Shown piece after piece: positions 4,956 to 6,475 of a DNA stretch of 6,475 nt. Both the position numbers and the translations under genes were made by a program. The notes under the pieces are model-generated. The model worked only from the letters and a program-made list of their open reading frames with translations, had not been told where the DNA came from and did not search any database. The stretch's first letter is position 1, and every line of letters starts with the position of its first letter. Origin of the DNA: Deltaproteobacteria bacterium (GTDB lineage Bacteria > Desulfobacterota > Desulfobulbia > Desulfobulbales > BM004); NCBI GenBank assembly GCA_019312685.1, contig JAFDCR010000068.1, positions 1 through 6,475 on the forward strand. The letters are read 5' to 3'.

Positions 4956-6191
4956 ATGAAAAAAGTTTTCATTGTATTAATCTCTGTATTTTTTGTCTGT
5001 GGGCTCTTCAGCCTGGCACAGGCAGGCAAGGGCAATGGTTTCCCTGAGGGAGAACATTACAACCTGAATCTGATTGCAAAGAAAAGCAATCCGGACGAGA
5101 ATGGGTATTTTGCCTGTCCTGATCCCGATAGCTATCAATGGGATTATTATCAAACAATAGAGGGTAAACCAGAATGTACTGAAACAGCAGGGGTACTGGA
5201 CAACCCTGAAAATTGTGAAAAGTGTACTCTTGTAGATCTTCAAGAATGCCCGGTAATAATACCATCTGAGCAGAATGTCATCTTTGTCCCCAGGGAGAAT
5301 GATGTGGTTGTACCATATGGGACACCGGATAAGGATATTTCAATCCTTATTAAATCCGGTAAAGCAAAACCAGGGAAAGGTGGAAAAAACTCCGGTGTAA
5401 CATATCCTGATCTTATTGTAACGGATTGGTGTACAGAGCACTTTCCCAATTATGGAGATCAGAATGAAACCGGTGCTGTTTTCCAATTATATGAAAATAG
5501 AAACGGCTATGATGTTTATGCCAGGCTGACCGGTAAACCGACTCATGATCCTACCTGGACCTTTATGGCCCCGACAATTGAGCTCGTCCAGGATGAATAC
5601 GGAAACGACCTTTATTATTTCGGAGCAGTAGGCGGGCCAGAGGGATGTGTCGATGCTTTAGGTGACCCAATGCTTGTCCGCATAGACGACTCCAAAGGTA
5701 AAGGCAATGGCAAAGGTGTCAACAAGGCCACAGACCTCAGTTGTCTATTTGATTTCAATGGCGACGTCTGCTACATAAACGACCTTTGTGAATATTGTCC
5801 CCCAGCTGGAAGTCCAAGTACTTCTTGCAGTTCTCCTATAGCTGATGACAATACGACACTGTTAGTTCCTGACTGGCCCTATGAGTGGGATTCTGTCTGC
5901 TGTTTACAAGACGTACCAACTGTTAATTCTCTTGCTTGTCCTTCAGAACCAATCAAATATGACTGTATCCCACCCCTTGGGGGATGTATAATTGTAGGTG
6001 ATGAAAAAATTTGTAATTGGTCCTGTGCCGACAGTGCAGATCCAAATTATTTGAACGTTCTCACTCCCCTTTGGTGCTACAATTACAGCACAGACACGTG
6101 GGTATTTGACATAGCTGATTTTGTGGACGTTCTTTGGAAAAGCAAAACAACAGGAGCATATGTCGTGCAACTGCGTTTCTATCCTCGCTAG
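4956..6191 (+). CDS. secreted cysteine-rich hypothetical protein, 411 residues
   Basis: ATG at 4956 is preferred to the GTG at 4950, because AGGGAGG (4942-4948) gives seven-base spacing and the ATG opens a classic signal peptide: MKK, a hydrophobic core (residues 4-20) and AQA before likely cleavage at 23/24. The mature protein starts GKGNGFPEGEHYNLNLIAKK (24-43), an N-terminal pattern I associate with uncharacterised secreted bacterial and archaeal proteins. Later segments are NVIFVPREN (107-115), ISILIKSGKAKPGKGGK (128-144), IVTDWC (154-159) and YDVYARLTGKP (185-195), likely a beta-sandwich. From about 230 the protein becomes cysteine-rich. The mature part has 20 cysteines, an even number, suggesting disulfide-bonded export. 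DFNGDVCYINDL (266-277) resembles an EF-hand/dockerin loop lacking one residue. There are no transmembrane helix, LPXTG or lipobox features. The product is probably extracellular or periplasmic; its function is unknown. Confidence 0.85.
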   Translation: MKKVFIVLISVFFVCGLFSLAQAGKGNGFPEGEHYNLNLIAKKSNPDENGYFACPDPDSYQWDYYQTIEGKPECTETAGVLDNPENCEKCTLVDLQECPVIIPSEQNVIFVPRENDVVVPYGTPDKDISILIKSGKAKPGKGGKNSGVTYPDLIVTDWCTEHFPNYGDQNETGAVFQLYENRNGYDVYARLTGKPTHDPTWTFMAPTIELVQDEYGNDLYYFGAVGGPEGCVDALGDPMLVRIDDSKGKGNGKGVNKATDLSCLFDFNGDVCYINDLCEYCPPAGSPSTSCSSPIADDNTTLLVPDWPYEWDSVCCLQDVPTVNSLACPSEPIKYDCIPPLGGCIIVGDEKICNWSCADSADPNYLNVLTPLWCYNYSTDTWVFDIADFVDVLWKSKTTGAYVVQLRFYPR

Positions 6192-6233
6192 AAATGTACT
6201 CATAAAAAATCATTAAAACTAGAAAACATAAAC

Positions 6234-6270
6234 AAAAAAAGGCAGAGCCCTAAAGGTTCTGCCTTTTTTT
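6234..6270. terminator. bidirectional intrinsic terminator after the secreted-protein gene
   Basis: GGCAGAGCC (6241-6249) pairs with GGTTCTGCC (6255-6263), one G-U, around a five-base loop. It is flanked by seven As (6234-6240) and seven Ts (6264-6270), so it can act in both directions. It lies 43 bases past the stop codon at 6189-6191 and separates the gene at 4956 from the next gene. Confidence 0.92.
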
Positions 6271-6337
6271 ATATATATACCGTGTAATCTTAAAATGTTA
6301 TATTGTATATTTCTTGAAAAAAGAGGAGGAACTGGTA

Positions 6338-6475
6338 ATGAGCATTGATTTAAAAGTTAAATATCCTTTGTTTTTCTTATCTCTTGCCTCCTCCCTCTTC
6401 TCTCTAATCCTCCCAACATCCAGTACTGCCTCCGAAGAAAATTTCACTGTTTTAAAGGGATACTGGCAGTGCCAG
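6338..6475 (+). CDS. exported protein, N-terminal 46 residues only (3' partial)
   Basis: ATG at 6338 has AGGAGG (6324-6329) 8 bases upstream, a strong ribosome site, and the frame is open to the right edge. The visible part starts MSIDLKVKYP and has a hydrophobic, serine/leucine-rich stretch (residues 11-25, LFFLSLASSLFSLIL). It then reads PTSSTASEENFTVLKGYWQCQ (26-46). This is a signal peptide with likely cleavage near STA/SEEN (31/32). The signal-coding DNA is strikingly pyrimidine-rich. The mature start FTVLKGYWQCQ is too short to assign a family. A terminator separates it from the secreted protein upstream, so it probably has its own promoter in the AT-rich 6271-6320 region, though no clear pair of boxes was found. 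Confidence 0.7.
   Translation, partial: MSIDLKVKYPLFFLSLASSLFSLILPTSSTASEENFTVLKGYWQCQ

Noticed and set aside
4950..4958. GTG at 4950 as start of the secreted protein, and GTG at 4060 for the 104-residue protein
   Set aside because: Both GTGs overlap the ribosome-binding purine run; the in-frame ATGs six bases on have proper spacing.
4796..5047. 83-codon plus-strand open frame across the module 2 terminator and the start of the secreted-protein gene
   Set aside because: It starts inside a terminator stem, lacks an SD, and overlaps the signal-peptide coding region in another frame.

Overview
The window looks like chromosomal DNA of an anaerobic bacterium, most plausibly a deltaproteobacterial (Desulfobacterota-like) lineage. 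The first gene is the C-terminal part of a very large acyl-CoA dehydratase activase-related protein, a family typical of strict anaerobes. Shine-Dalgarno sites and intrinsic terminators are of ordinary bacterial type. The lineage is inferred; nothing here proves a taxon. The first gene is visibly GC-richer than everything after about base 2430, so the rest reads as a looser accessory region of small and secreted proteins.

Layout. Bases 1-2424 hold the activase-related gene, whose 5' end lies off the window. A gene-poor stretch (2425-2846) follows and contains a 177-bp palindromic element with perfect 20-bp terminal inverted repeats, ending 7 bp before the ribosome site of a 73-residue hypothetical protein (2847-3068). 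A GNAT-type acetyltransferase (3116-3661) comes next. Behind it, on the minus strand, lies what looks like a frameshifted remnant of a small gene (3677-3845). Then come two overlapping small genes: a 104-residue protein with duplicated GY/GW-x-x-GF motifs (4066-4380) and an 87-residue protein built almost entirely of 16-residue repeats (4373-4636). A secreted cysteine-rich 411-residue protein (4956-6191) follows, closed by a strong terminator, and the window ends inside another exported protein (from 6338).

The most unusual observation is a pair of matching modules of about 160 bp at 3874-4031 and 4657-4817. Each has, at nearly identical spacing, a GCACTTGAT box with a TATTAT-like -10, a leader, an SD followed by AATCCAATG or ATTCCAATG, an ORF of only 9 or 10 codons ending K-x-P-x-stop, and an intrinsic terminator whose stem begins at the stop codon and whose outer arms are CCTCC/GGAGG-like. 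One module sits directly in front of the 4066/4373 gene pair and the other in front of the secreted-protein gene. They look like paralogous copies of either an attenuator leader controlling the downstream genes or a self-contained mini-gene or small RNA of about 120 nt. I do not recognise it as a known riboswitch or leader family.
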